Under the pieces are notes generated by a model. That model searched no databases, was not told the origin of the DNA, and saw only the letters and a list, made by a program, of their open reading frames with translations. The translations under genes were made by a program, and so were the position numbers. From NCBI GenBank assembly GCA_017656345.1, contig JACDNZ010000008.1:25618-89617 (forward strand): 64,000 nt of DNA, given 5' to 3'. This document shows positions 46,554-55,244 of the stretch, piece after piece (position 1 is the first letter of the stretch; every line of letters starts with the position of its first letter). This stretch comes from Thermosipho sp. (in: thermotogales). GTDB taxonomy: Bacteria; Thermotogota; Thermotogae; Thermotogales; Fervidobacteriaceae.

Positions 46554-48865
46554 GTAAGTTTATATTAAAAAATTCAAAATGGCTAATTTTGATTTTGACT
46601 TTGTTTGGAATTGTGTTTGGGATTTTTAGTTTTGTTAATATGAAAGTTAATGCGGAACTTACCGATTTAGCTCCAAAAGGTGTTCTCGAATTTGATAATT
46701 TAGTGAAGTTTACTGAGGAAAAAGTTGTTTCTAATTCTTTACTTATTGTGGCAAAGGTGAAAAATATAAAAAATATTTCAGCTTTTGCTGAAGAATTGAA
46801 AAATGTTTTTGAACACACACCATATATTTCTAGTGCAGAACCTTTTGATAATCCGGAAACTTTAATTAAATATGGAATATTTACAGTTGATGAGAATAGT
46901 ATAAATAATATTTTAGGCTATTATAATGCAGTGCTAAATGTTGAACCAAGATCAGTAATTGATTTTAGATTTTGGAGAAACCTGGGTATTGCGGTAAGTG
47001 TTGTATCAAATTATGCTAATGAATTCTTTGGGAGAAGTGGTATACGTAAGTATTATTTGTATTCTAAGGATGGGGAAATTTTATTGATGAATTTTTCCAT
47101 GGCAAAGCCAGTAACGGATGTGGATTTTATAAACGAAGCTATTCCAAAACTCAAAGAAATTTCAAAAATAATATCCAAAAAATGGAATGTTGAAATACTT
47201 TTTAGTGGTTCTGCAATGAATAATTACATTGGTAATCAGCAGGTTAGAAAAGACTTTCAAACAACAACAATTATTTCTTTAATTGGAATCTCGTTGATAC
47301 TTTTACTTTCATACGGTAGTACTTCAGCAATGTTATTTTTGTTTTATTCTATGTTGTTAAGTATGGCAATAAGTATGGGGATAATAATATTGCTTTTTAG
47401 AGAAATCAATATAATTACCTCGTTTGTTAATGCAATGTTATTAGGTTTAGGTATAGATTATGGTATTCATATCACAGCAAAAATTCATGAAAATTTAAGG
47501 TTATATGGCAAAAAGAGAGAAAGTATTTTGGAAGCTATTAAAGAGAATTTTGTTCCTTCACTTGTATCAGCAATTACGACTTCTCTTGCATTACTTGCTA
47601 TAGCTCTCAGCCCATCTATCCCATTAAAACAAATGGGAATTTCCTCAGCAATAGGTGTGATTGTCTTTTATCTTGTTATGAATCTTTTGATTCCAGCGTT
47701 TTATTATAAATTTCTAAATAGAATAAATATTCCGAGAAGAGAATACTTTTCTCGTTTTATTGAAATTTTTAGGAGATTTAGGCCGCTAACAATAACGGTG
47801 TGGATAATATTGATAATATCAAGTTTATTTGTTTATCTTGCTGTAAAAAACTTTTCGTACACACCGCCAGGATTGGTTCCTGAAGATTCTGAGGCTATAA
47901 TTGCTTTGAATATTGCTACAGAGAAGTTTGGAGAATTTGGTATTGGACAAGTAGTTGTGGGTGCAAAAACTTTTGAAGAACTAAAGGAAATTAATAATTA
48001 TCTAGAAAATAATACCAAGTATTTTTCTAATACGTTTTCAATTTTAAATTTCATTCAGAATCCGGAGAGAATTTCTGAACTTGAACCCACGTTTTATAAA
48101 GAAGTTTTCGACGTAGCGAATGAACCGTTATTAGTACTTATTTTTAAAAAATATAAGCTTTATGATAGTTTGATTGAAACATTAAGTATTTTGAGAACTA
48201 CTAAAACGTTTGAAGATGTTTTGGTAAACCTGGAAAAAGATATTCCAATATTGTTTTTTAATGACCTTGAAGGTAATAAGTATTTCTTAATTTATGCGAA
48301 AGAAAGAGTTAATCTATGGCGTAACAATAATTTGAAAGTAATTTATGGCAACATTTTAAAAGATTATAAGGTTTTTGGTTATCCTGCTTTGTTTTATAAA
48401 GTTATGGAGTATTTAATTTTATCTGTAAGTAAGGCTGTTTATTTTGTTTTTGCAGCTATTTTAATAATTTTAATAATAGACCAGAGAAGCTTATTTAAAG
48501 CGTTTAAAATATCTATCTTTGTTGTTTTGTCGATTACAGCAACTGTAGGTCTGGGATACTATGTATTTAATATTGATTTGACATTTTTGAACTTGCTTAT
48601 TGTACCTATTTTTCTTGGTATGGGTGTTGATAGTATGGTGCACTTATCACACAGTATTAAATATGGTAGGGAAAGTATAGTCAAAACTGAAAAAGCAGTT
48701 ACTGTTTCAGTAATGACAACTATAATGGCATTTGGAAGTTTTATGGCTGCTCAGGGGAAGTTATTAAAGGAATTTGGTATATTGGTGGTAATTGGTTTAA
48801 TTGTATCCTGGTTTGTAAGTATCTTTATTTATCTAAATAGTATTGATAAATCAAGAAGAAATTAG
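46538..48865 (+). CDS. RND/MMPL-family exporter
   Basis: A 775-residue inner-membrane RND-superfamily protein with two homologous halves, each an N-terminal helix, an exported domain and a cluster of helices. The conserved helix-4 stretches are LGLGIDYGIHITAKI (near 303-317) and LGMGVDSMVHLSHSI (near 697-711). This is the MMPL/HpnN class, exporting lipids, hopanoid-like or other hydrophobic molecules; the substrate is not predictable. TTG start after GGGGGTG. Its stop overlaps the stop of the minus-strand gene by 4 bp. Confidence 0.88.
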   Translation: MENLVSKFILKNSKWLILILTLFGIVFGIFSFVNMKVNAELTDLAPKGVLEFDNLVKFTEEKVVSNSLLIVAKVKNIKNISAFAEELKNVFEHTPYISSAEPFDNPETLIKYGIFTVDENSINNILGYYNAVLNVEPRSVIDFRFWRNLGIAVSVVSNYANEFFGRSGIRKYYLYSKDGEILLMNFSMAKPVTDVDFINEAIPKLKEISKIISKKWNVEILFSGSAMNNYIGNQQVRKDFQTTTIISLIGISLILLLSYGSTSAMLFLFYSMLLSMAISMGIIILLFREINIITSFVNAMLLGLGIDYGIHITAKIHENLRLYGKKRESILEAIKENFVPSLVSAITTSLALLAIALSPSIPLKQMGISSAIGVIVFYLVMNLLIPAFYYKFLNRINIPRREYFSRFIEIFRRFRPLTITVWIILIISSLFVYLAVKNFSYTPPGLVPEDSEAIIALNIATEKFGEFGIGQVVVGAKTFEELKEINNYLENNTKYFSNTFSILNFIQNPERISELEPTFYKEVFDVANEPLLVLIFKKYKLYDSLIETLSILRTTKTFEDVLVNLEKDIPILFFNDLEGNKYFLIYAKERVNLWRNNNLKVIYGNILKDYKVFGYPALFYKVMEYLILSVSKAVYFVFAAILIILIIDQRSLFKAFKISIFVVLSITATVGLGYYVFNIDLTFLNLLIVPIFLGMGVDSMVHLSHSIKYGRESIVKTEKAVTVSVMTTIMAFGSFMAAQGKLLKEFGILVVIGLIVSWFVSIFIYLNSIDKSRRN

Positions 48866-49860
48866 TTTTTTTCCTTTTTTTTAAAAGAAGAAAATAGTAA
48901 AATTAATGTTCCAGAAATAAGTACCAGATAATAAGATAAAAATCTGTAAAATAAAACTCCTTTTATTATTAGTTCTTTATCAGTAACGAAAGGTTTGAAT
49001 GCATTTGTAAAAACTAGTTCATAACTTCCGCTTGCTCCAGGGGTTGGTACTAAAAATGCAACAGCGTTTACTATATTTACAGTTGCAAAAAATTCGATAA
49101 ATTTAAGATTTATTTCGGTAAATAGATTAATTGCGTAATAAAAAACATAACTTTGGAATAAAAGCAGGAGAAACATCATTATCAGGTCAATAAATAATAC
49201 AAAACTATGTTCATTCAGAATTTTTCTTACTACTTCATCGAGTTCCAAGAACCAATTTTCTATTTTTTTTGCATCAATGAATCGTTTTATTAATGGAATT
49301 TTTGCAAAAGGTACGATAATTTTGGAAATGAGTTTTGGAAAAATAATACTAATTAGAATAAAAAGCGATGAAATAAAAGTTAATGCAAGTCCAAGAAAAA
49401 TTAATTTTTTTGATATACCTGCAACGTTCTTTGAAAAAACCAGAACATAAGTTATATCAATTATAAACATTAAAAAGATCATTTCGAAAAGTCTTAAAAA
49501 CACAACTTGCGTTGCGTATGAAGATTTAATCCCTTTTTTATTTAAATATAGTATTTGAAATGGTTGACCCCCAACAGAAAAAGGAGTAACAGCAGAAAAA
49601 TAAGCGGTGATAAAGCAAGAATTTACTGCAGAGAATAAACTTAATTTTTGACCTAGAGAGTTAAAAATTATATAATGTTTAACTCCATCGATAACAAATG
49701 CAAGTATAGTTAACAAAATGGCTATAACTAGCTGATCTAATGAAATTGAGTTTATTATGTGAAGAATAATATTTTTATTCAAGGTTGCACTAAAGGAAAA
49801 AAGTACAATACTTGAAATGATTATTGAGAAGATTATTCCTAAATATATTTTTTTATTCAT
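48862..49860 (-). CDS. Flippase-like membrane protein (LPG synthase TM region / UPF0104)
   Basis: 332 residues with about eight membrane helices, matching the lysylphosphatidylglycerol-synthetase transmembrane (UPF0104/YbhN) family: VTPFSVGGQPFQILYL and VAFLVPTPGASGSYELVF are typical conserved loops. Members often lie beside family-2 glycosyltransferases, as here, and are thought to move glycolipids. ATG start, directly downstream of a glycosyltransferase with a one-base overlap. Confidence 0.85.
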   Translation of the reverse strand: MNKKIYLGIIFSIIISSIVLFSFSATLNKNIILHIINSISLDQLVIAILLTILAFVIDGVKHYIIFNSLGQKLSLFSAVNSCFITAYFSAVTPFSVGGQPFQILYLNKKGIKSSYATQVVFLRLFEMIFLMFIIDITYVLVFSKNVAGISKKLIFLGLALTFISSLFILISIIFPKLISKIIVPFAKIPLIKRFIDAKKIENWFLELDEVVRKILNEHSFVLFIDLIMMFLLLLFQSYVFYYAINLFTEINLKFIEFFATVNIVNAVAFLVPTPGASGSYELVFTNAFKPFVTDKELIIKGVLFYRFLSYYLVLISGTLILLFSSFKKKEKN

Positions 49861-50621
49861 TATCTTTTTTTCGCCCCTTTTTTTTGATAGTATGATTGAG
49901 AGTAATATGATTTGTATGTTATTTTGTTAATATTAAAGGCAACATCAGCCCACAATTTAAATGCATTTATAAGTGCTTTAATAAACCCTTCCTCCTTAAA
50001 TCTCCTGTTTGAAGTTTTTACAATAAGTGATGGTATGAATTTAACTTTACCATGTTTAGAGAGTTTTCTGGCAAGCCTAAAGTCTTGAGATGCTAAGTTG
50101 CTTTCAGTATCATATCCTCCAACTTTTTCATATACTTCCTTTTTAATAGCAAAGTTAGCTGCTCCAACGATATAAGTTTTTGTGAAAATTCTGGAAAGAA
50201 AGTCAGATATAACATAACCAAGCCAGGTGAAGAAGTTCGAAATTTTCCCACTTTCTAAAAAGATAAATGGTCCATATATTGCAACCAACTTTTCATTTGT
50301 TTTAAACTTTGATACAATCCTTTCTAGAAAATTTTCAGGATATAGACTATCAGCATCGCAGGTAACAATAATTTCACCTTTGGCATTTTTTATGCCAGTG
50401 CACATTGCATGAATCGAACCTTTTTGTTCTTCAAATAGTACTTTGTCTGCATATTTTTTAGCTATAGTTATAGAATTATCTGTACTACCGTTATCAACGA
50501 CAATAAGTTCGTAGTTTTTGAAGGTTTGTTTTCTAATATTTTTTAATGTGTTTTCTAAAATTTTTTCTTCGTTAAGAACTGGAACAATGATGCTAACTAA
50601 TATTTCTTTATCCTTCATCAT
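49860..50621 (-). CDS. Family 2 glycosyltransferase
   Basis: 253-residue GT-A enzyme: VSIIVPVLNEEKILENTLKNI at the N-terminus, VVDNGSTDNS, the metal-binding TCDADSLYP (DxD) and the acceptor-side ASQDFRLARKL; two short hydrophobic stretches (around 130-165) suggest membrane association. No QxxRW motif, so it may be a non-processive sugar transferase to lipid carrier or protein. Starts ATGATG overlapping the stop of the upstream glycosyltransferase. Confidence 0.88.
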   Translation of the reverse strand: MMKDKEILVSIIVPVLNEEKILENTLKNIRKQTFKNYELIVVDNGSTDNSITIAKKYADKVLFEEQKGSIHAMCTGIKNAKGEIIVTCDADSLYPENFLERIVSKFKTNEKLVAIYGPFIFLESGKISNFFTWLGYVISDFLSRIFTKTYIVGAANFAIKKEVYEKVGGYDTESNLASQDFRLARKLSKHGKVKFIPSLIVKTSNRRFKEEGFIKALINAFKLWADVAFNINKITYKSYYSQSYYQKKGAKKR

Positions 50622-51757
50622 AATTTCTCTCTCTTCACTTTATACCATGTAGTAACTTTATTTAATGGCCCAAGAACATAGCTTACAATTAAAACCATTA
50701 TTTCAAATAACATGAGTAGTGGAGTAAGAATTAATGCATATAATAATGAAAAAATTCCCATCTGTTTACTATCAAAAGAACTTACTGCCATTAAAATATA
50801 TACACCAATTATCAATGCAGAAAGATAAGTAAAAGAATTTGTTTTTAAGAAAATGTCGATTAATATTGTGTATAAAGGAGAAAATATTATAGCTCCAATC
50901 AAAATATAGATGAATAAGTAAAAGATATTTCCTTCTTTAAATCTTTTAAACATTTCTCTAAATCCACCGACATACCATCGTTTATGTTGTTTCCACAGAT
51001 CAGGAAGATTTGAAACAAATTGAATTCCAATAGCTGGATATGTAGAATAAAACTCTTTTACTTTCATTTTTGATAATTTTGTTGCCATGCTGAAATCGTC
51101 TACAAGGGTTTCAGGATCGATAGGTAGTAATTTTTCAAGTAATGACCTTCTAAAAAATATTCCATTTCCCATAAAGATCATTTTTACAAAAATATTGGAG
51201 TAGAAAATTGCTTTAACAAAATTAAAATATATTTCCTGGAGAATATAGACTGGTTTAAATTTGAAATTATAAGCTTCAAAATTAGTGAAAATCATATTTA
51301 CCTTTTCATTAGAAAAACAGAAAATATGAGATGAAATATAGTTTTCAGTAATTCTTGCATCAGCATCGATTATTAGAATGATTTCACCATTTGCTTTTTC
51401 CATAGCTTCGTTGATTGATTGAGGTTTTCCCCTTTTTCCTTTTTTGCGCAAAACTCTTAGATTATTAAACTCTTTTTCTAAATTTTTTGCAATGTTATAA
51501 GTATTATCTGTAGAGTTGTCATCAATTACTATAATTTCTATGTTTGTATAACTGCTTTTTTCAACTGTTTTAATGGTGTTTTCGATTACAGCCTCTTCAT
51601 TCCAAGTTGGAATTATTACAGTAACTAAAGGGTTGTAATCTGGATTCCTGTTTTCGTGCAAATAATTTGTTCTTTTTTCGTTTCGATATTTGCCAAAAAG
51701 GACAATGATTAACGATATAAAGATGTTAATAATAAAGAATGAAGTAGTAAAAAACAT
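50618..51757 (-). CDS. Processive family 2 glycosyltransferase, membrane-bound
   Basis: 379 residues: one N-terminal helix (FFIINIFISLIIVLFG), a GT-A domain with VTVIIPTWNEEAVIENT, IDDNSTDNT, IIDADARIT and the processive motif QHKRW (QxxRW), then three or four C-terminal helices. This is the layout of cellulose, hyaluronan or N-acetylglucosamine polymer synthases; the sugar is unknown. GGGAGTGA precedes the ATG. Likely makes a surface polysaccharide together with the neighbouring GT2, flippase and barrel genes. Confidence 0.9.
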   Translation of the reverse strand: MFFTTSFFIINIFISLIIVLFGKYRNEKRTNYLHENRNPDYNPLVTVIIPTWNEEAVIENTIKTVEKSSYTNIEIIVIDDNSTDNTYNIAKNLEKEFNNLRVLRKKGKRGKPQSINEAMEKANGEIILIIDADARITENYISSHIFCFSNEKVNMIFTNFEAYNFKFKPVYILQEIYFNFVKAIFYSNIFVKMIFMGNGIFFRRSLLEKLLPIDPETLVDDFSMATKLSKMKVKEFYSTYPAIGIQFVSNLPDLWKQHKRWYVGGFREMFKRFKEGNIFYLFIYILIGAIIFSPLYTILIDIFLKTNSFTYLSALIIGVYILMAVSSFDSKQMGIFSLLYALILTPLLMLFEIMVLIVSYVLGPLNKVTTWYKVKREKL

Positions 51758-51774
51758 AATTCACTCCCTTTTTG

Positions 51775-53226
51775 TTAGAATTCGTAATAAGCTCCAATAA
51801 GAAAATTGTCAAAGTTGATTGTTTTGACCTTCAAAGAAAACTGCATATAACTGATATTTATGTTAATAATATTATACATTACATCCTCGCTATCAACAAC
51901 TTCATATGTTGCATCAGGAGTAACGTTACCGTACCAACTATCCCAGAACCATTTCCATCGTTGAATCCCATCATCGATCACTGTACCTTTGAACAGTAAA
52001 TTATATTCAAAGTTAATTTTTAGTTCTTTTTGATTGAAATTTATACCAACTGATACCATTGTGGCATCCGGTCCATATATAAATCCAAGTGGAAAATCCA
52101 TTAATGAACGCTTTGGTGAAGTTAGGTTATCAAGATAAAAATGTCTAACATTAATTCTTAAATATGGAAGATAATTTGTAATATACATCCATTCACTTGT
52201 GTGATCATATTCAATATAGAAATCAAAATTGTCGTTCTTATATTTTCCGCCTAAGTTATATCCATATGAAGTGGGTTTGTAATTTGAGCCTGCCTCAGTT
52301 GTCGGAACTTCAAAGTCATCCATTGAAAACTCTCCGTAAAATGTGATATTGCTATTAAATTTGTATGTGAAATCAACAGAAGCCATTACATTTGAGTAAC
52401 CTTCTCCGTAGGTGTTGTGAAAAAACATTAGAGGATTTAAATCAATTAGATCTGGAAATTTTCCTCCTACAACGTTTAGGTCACCTATTCCTATTCTTAA
52501 TTTGTTAAATTCAAAATCGAATCTATGGGCAATTATAGTTTTGTATGGAGCGTCAAAATAAAGTCCTGGGTTATGTCTGTCTGAATAATTGCTTTGAATA
52601 TACTGTTCTTCAGGTGAAAGTAATGAATAAGATGAAATGATATGATAAGTGTACCTGAAGTTGTCAATTTTTGTAGAAAAGGTAATATTGTCTTGAAAAG
52701 TAGTATCTGAAATGGTGATAGGATACTTTGCGGCTCCCCATTTTATGGGGAATCTTCCAATTGATAAGAATAGATTTTGATTAGCATAGTAAACATAAAA
52801 TAGTTCGGGAAAATTCATATCAAATGAAAGAGTATTGATATCAAAAGGCTGTATGAATAAGTTATTTTCAAATTCTTTTGTTCTTGTAATTGGCTCTTTT
52901 TGAATATCAACTTTTGAAAAGAGTGTGAATCCATTTTTTGAAAATTCAAATGTGAAACTCATTAATGGAGGAATTTCATTAAATAGATAAAAATTATTCT
53001 CAGCAGGATTTGTTGGTTTTCCCCATCCCCACGGATATTTTGTTACAAAGTTTGAATCCCAATTTCCAAAAGCAATCCATGGAAAAAAATTTACATCGAT
53101 TTTAAAAGTTTCATTGTAACCATTAAGCCATTCTGAAGGTATAGGTGCTACATCAGAGTCGTAAACAATTGCGGAGAAGGATAATAATGAGAGAGAAATG
53201 ATTAATAGTACGAATAATTTTTTCAA
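51775..53226 (-). CDS. Predicted outer-membrane beta-barrel protein, Wzi-like
   Basis: A 483-residue exported protein with a signal peptide (KKLFVLLIISLSLLSFSA), then long amphipathic strands rich in Tyr, Phe, Asn and Trp, ending in Phe. The segment SIGRFPIKWGAAKYPITISD near 160-180 resembles the conserved WG region of Wzi-type capsule assembly porins. With glycosyltransferases downstream, a role in holding surface polysaccharide is reasonable but inferred; it could also be a toga structural protein. TTG at 53226 is eight bases after GGAG; a GTG at 53235 overlaps that site. Confidence 0.8.
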   Translation of the reverse strand: MKKLFVLLIISLSLLSFSAIVYDSDVAPIPSEWLNGYNETFKIDVNFFPWIAFGNWDSNFVTKYPWGWGKPTNPAENNFYLFNEIPPLMSFTFEFSKNGFTLFSKVDIQKEPITRTKEFENNLFIQPFDINTLSFDMNFPELFYVYYANQNLFLSIGRFPIKWGAAKYPITISDTTFQDNITFSTKIDNFRYTYHIISSYSLLSPEEQYIQSNYSDRHNPGLYFDAPYKTIIAHRFDFEFNKLRIGIGDLNVVGGKFPDLIDLNPLMFFHNTYGEGYSNVMASVDFTYKFNSNITFYGEFSMDDFEVPTTEAGSNYKPTSYGYNLGGKYKNDNFDFYIEYDHTSEWMYITNYLPYLRINVRHFYLDNLTSPKRSLMDFPLGFIYGPDATMVSVGINFNQKELKINFEYNLLFKGTVIDDGIQRWKWFWDSWYGNVTPDATYEVVDSEDVMYNIININISYMQFSLKVKTINFDNFLIGAYYEF

Positions 53227-53241
53227 TTCAATCACTCCTTT

Positions 53242-53883
53242 TTATATTAGGTTATTTTTCTTGAAACTGTAGAATTTGTTTCCAATAATTATATGATCGA
53301 GAAGTTTGATTCCTATTATGTCACCTGCATCTTTAATTTTTGAAGTCAATTCTTTATCACTTTTACTGGGAGTAACTATGCCAGATGGATGGTTGTGAAC
53401 TAAAATTATATAACTAGCTCCATTTTTGATTGCTTCTCTAAAAATTTCTCTGGGATGTGCTAAACTGGAATCGGCAAGACCGATTGTTATATCTTTGGTT
53501 GTAATTTCATAGAGTTTTGAATTTAAAAATATCACTCTTACAACTTCTTGATCAAAATGTTTCATATCCTGACAATATTCATAGATTAATTCTGGAGAGT
53601 TTAAAAATCTTCCGGTTCTATCTTCTTTTAAATATCTTTTTGAAAGTTCCATAGCAGCTAATATTGTAGTTGCTTTTGCAGTACCAAGTCCTCTAATTTC
53701 TAGTATTTCTTCAACAGAGGCTTTGCTAATTTTGACAAGACTATTACCGAAGTGTTTTAGAAGATGCTTTGAAGTTTCCAGAACATTGTATTTTTTACTA
53801 CCAGTTCTGAGTAAAATTGCTATTAATTCTTCATTTGTTAAATCTTCTGGACCATTTCTGAGTAGTTTTTCTCTTGGAGTCAT
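53242..53883 (-). CDS. radC: RadC-like JAB/MPN+ domain protein
   Basis: 213 residues: an N-terminal helix-hairpin-helix (VEEILEIRGLGTAKATTILAA) and a C-terminal JAMM metal site VHNHPSGIVTPSKSD near 170. It was long named DNA repair RadC; the actual function is uncertain. AGGG before ATG. It overlaps maf by 4 bp. Confidence 0.94.
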   Translation of the reverse strand: MTPREKLLRNGPEDLTNEELIAILLRTGSKKYNVLETSKHLLKHFGNSLVKISKASVEEILEIRGLGTAKATTILAAMELSKRYLKEDRTGRFLNSPELIYEYCQDMKHFDQEVVRVIFLNSKLYEITTKDITIGLADSSLAHPREIFREAIKNGASYIILVHNHPSGIVTPSKSDKELTSKIKDAGDIIGIKLLDHIIIGNKFYSFKKNNLI

Positions 53884-54434
53884 TTTATAATCCCTCTATT
53901 CCATAGAATATCCCAGAGTTTTGAAATAGGTAATCCCATTACGTTGTAGAAATCACCAATTATTTTTTCAACAAGGATACTTCCAAAACCTTGTATACCA
54001 TATGCTCCTGCTTTATCAAAAGGCTCTCCGGTTTTTAAATAGAATTCAATAAGTTCATTTGATAGTTGTTTGAATTTAACATTTGTTTTTTCAAAAAAAG
54101 ATATTTCTTCATTGTCGATAAGTAAAGTTACGCCTGTGTATACATCGTGCCATTTCCCCGAAAGGTTTTTAAGCATTTCATACGCTGAACTGTAATCTTT
54201 AGGTTTACCAAGTATGGATTTGTAAAAAACGACAGTATCTGCTGCAATAATTGCTTCGTTTTGCTTTCTTTCGACACTTTTCGCTTTTAGTTTTGATAAA
54301 ATTAAAACATGGTTTTTTGGATCCTTTTCTTCAATTTCTTCTTTGATGTTAGAAGGCCTAATTTCAAACGGAATATTGAGTCTTTTTAAAAGTTCACTTC
54401 TTCTTGGAGAACTTGAAGCCAAAACTATTTTCAT
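53880..54434 (-). CDS. maf: Maf-family nucleotide pyrophosphatase
   Basis: A 184-residue house-cleaning nucleoside triphosphate pyrophosphatase acting on dTTP/UTP or modified nucleotides, once called a septum inhibitor. Signature ASSSPRRSELLKRL at the N-terminus, IAADTVVFYKSILGKPKD, and TGEPFDKAGAYGIQGFGS near the C-terminus. ATG after GAGGAAATT, inside the end of the transporter gene (41-bp overlap). It forms a maf-radC pair, as is common in bacteria. Confidence 0.95.
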   Translation of the reverse strand: MKIVLASSSPRRSELLKRLNIPFEIRPSNIKEEIEEKDPKNHVLILSKLKAKSVERKQNEAIIAADTVVFYKSILGKPKDYSSAYEMLKNLSGKWHDVYTGVTLLIDNEEISFFEKTNVKFKQLSNELIEFYLKTGEPFDKAGAYGIQGFGSILVEKIIGDFYNVMGLPISKLWDILWNRGIIK

Positions 54435-54891
54435 TTACAATTTCCTCCATTTTTTTTGCAAGGTATGCATTTGCAATAGCAGATATTGAACCTAGAAAGA
54501 TCATCAATGGTAAAAATGCAAAAATTGCACTACTTTTTATTAATAGTGAACCTATATATACCTGTGTGAAATTATTTGAAATCATACCAATATAGCTTAG
54601 ACCAGTATAACCCAAAAATTTAGTTTTAGAAATAGCTCCTTCAATTATTGCTGCTACAATTATCCCAAAAAATCCCATGAAAAAAGTTGGAGTAAATAAC
54701 AATCCAGAGAAAATTGACCCAATAATAGATTTTAGTGCACCAATAATGATTGCTGGAATAATTCCGAGATTAACTGCTGCAAATAATACAATGAAATTAG
54801 AAAAGCCCCATTTGCCTCCAGGAACTGGATATGGAATAAACCTTTCGATTATAAACATTACAGATGCAAGAGAAATAAGTACAGCATACAT
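54394..54891 (-). CDS. Gx transporter family protein (heptaprenyl-diphosphate-synthase component I-like)
   Basis: A 165-residue membrane protein with five or so helices and the family motif ERFIPYPVPGGKWGFSNFIVLFAA at the N-terminus. It is of the PF07456-type Gx transporter family, ECF S-component-like, probably binding a small substrate. It is adjacent to a NusG domain II protein, as in many Firmicutes and Thermotogales. The start ATG at 54891 overlaps the previous stop (TGATG). Confidence 0.85.
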   Translation of the reverse strand: MYAVLISLASVMFIIERFIPYPVPGGKWGFSNFIVLFAAVNLGIIPAIIIGALKSIIGSIFSGLLFTPTFFMGFFGIIVAAIIEGAISKTKFLGYTGLSYIGMISNNFTQVYIGSLLIKSSAIFAFLPLMIFLGSISAIANAYLAKKMEEIVNENSFGFKFSKKK

Positions 54892-55244
54892 CACCAGGTT
54901 TGAAGTTCTTGAGAATTCTCGGTTTCTATAATTATTTTGTTTGGGACGCAGATTATTTTTCCTCCTTTTTCAATTTTTCCAGTTTTTTCACAAGTTTTTA
55001 ATGGACATGAAGAATTTGTAACCCATACGTATTTTCCATCATAATGTACGATTGTAAGCAATTCTCCTTTTTCATTTTTGATTTCATATTCACCCGGGGT
55101 GGATAATTTTAAAATTTCTTGACCATTTAGTTTAACTATAAATTCTCCGTTACTATTTTTAATTTTGTTAAATGAGAATAAAATTACCAAAATTACTATA
55201 ACAATCGTGATTATTATTACATCTGATTTTTTAACTATTTTCAT
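54891..55244 (-). CDS. NusG domain II-containing membrane-anchored protein
   Basis: A 117-residue protein with one N-terminal membrane helix (IIITIVIVILVILFSF) and an exported NusG-II-type domain. It includes VTNSSCPLKTCEKTGKI (two cysteines, C-x4-C) and IICVPNKIII. The family often sits with FMN/flavin transport genes (Gx transporter, ApbE), so a link to redox cofactor export is plausible. AGGTGACA before ATG; overlaps hutI by 14 bp. Confidence 0.83.
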   Translation of the reverse strand: MKIVKKSDVIIITIVIVILVILFSFNKIKNSNGEFIVKLNGQEILKLSTPGEYEIKNEKGELLTIVHYDGKYVWVTNSSCPLKTCEKTGKIEKGGKIICVPNKIIIETENSQELQTW

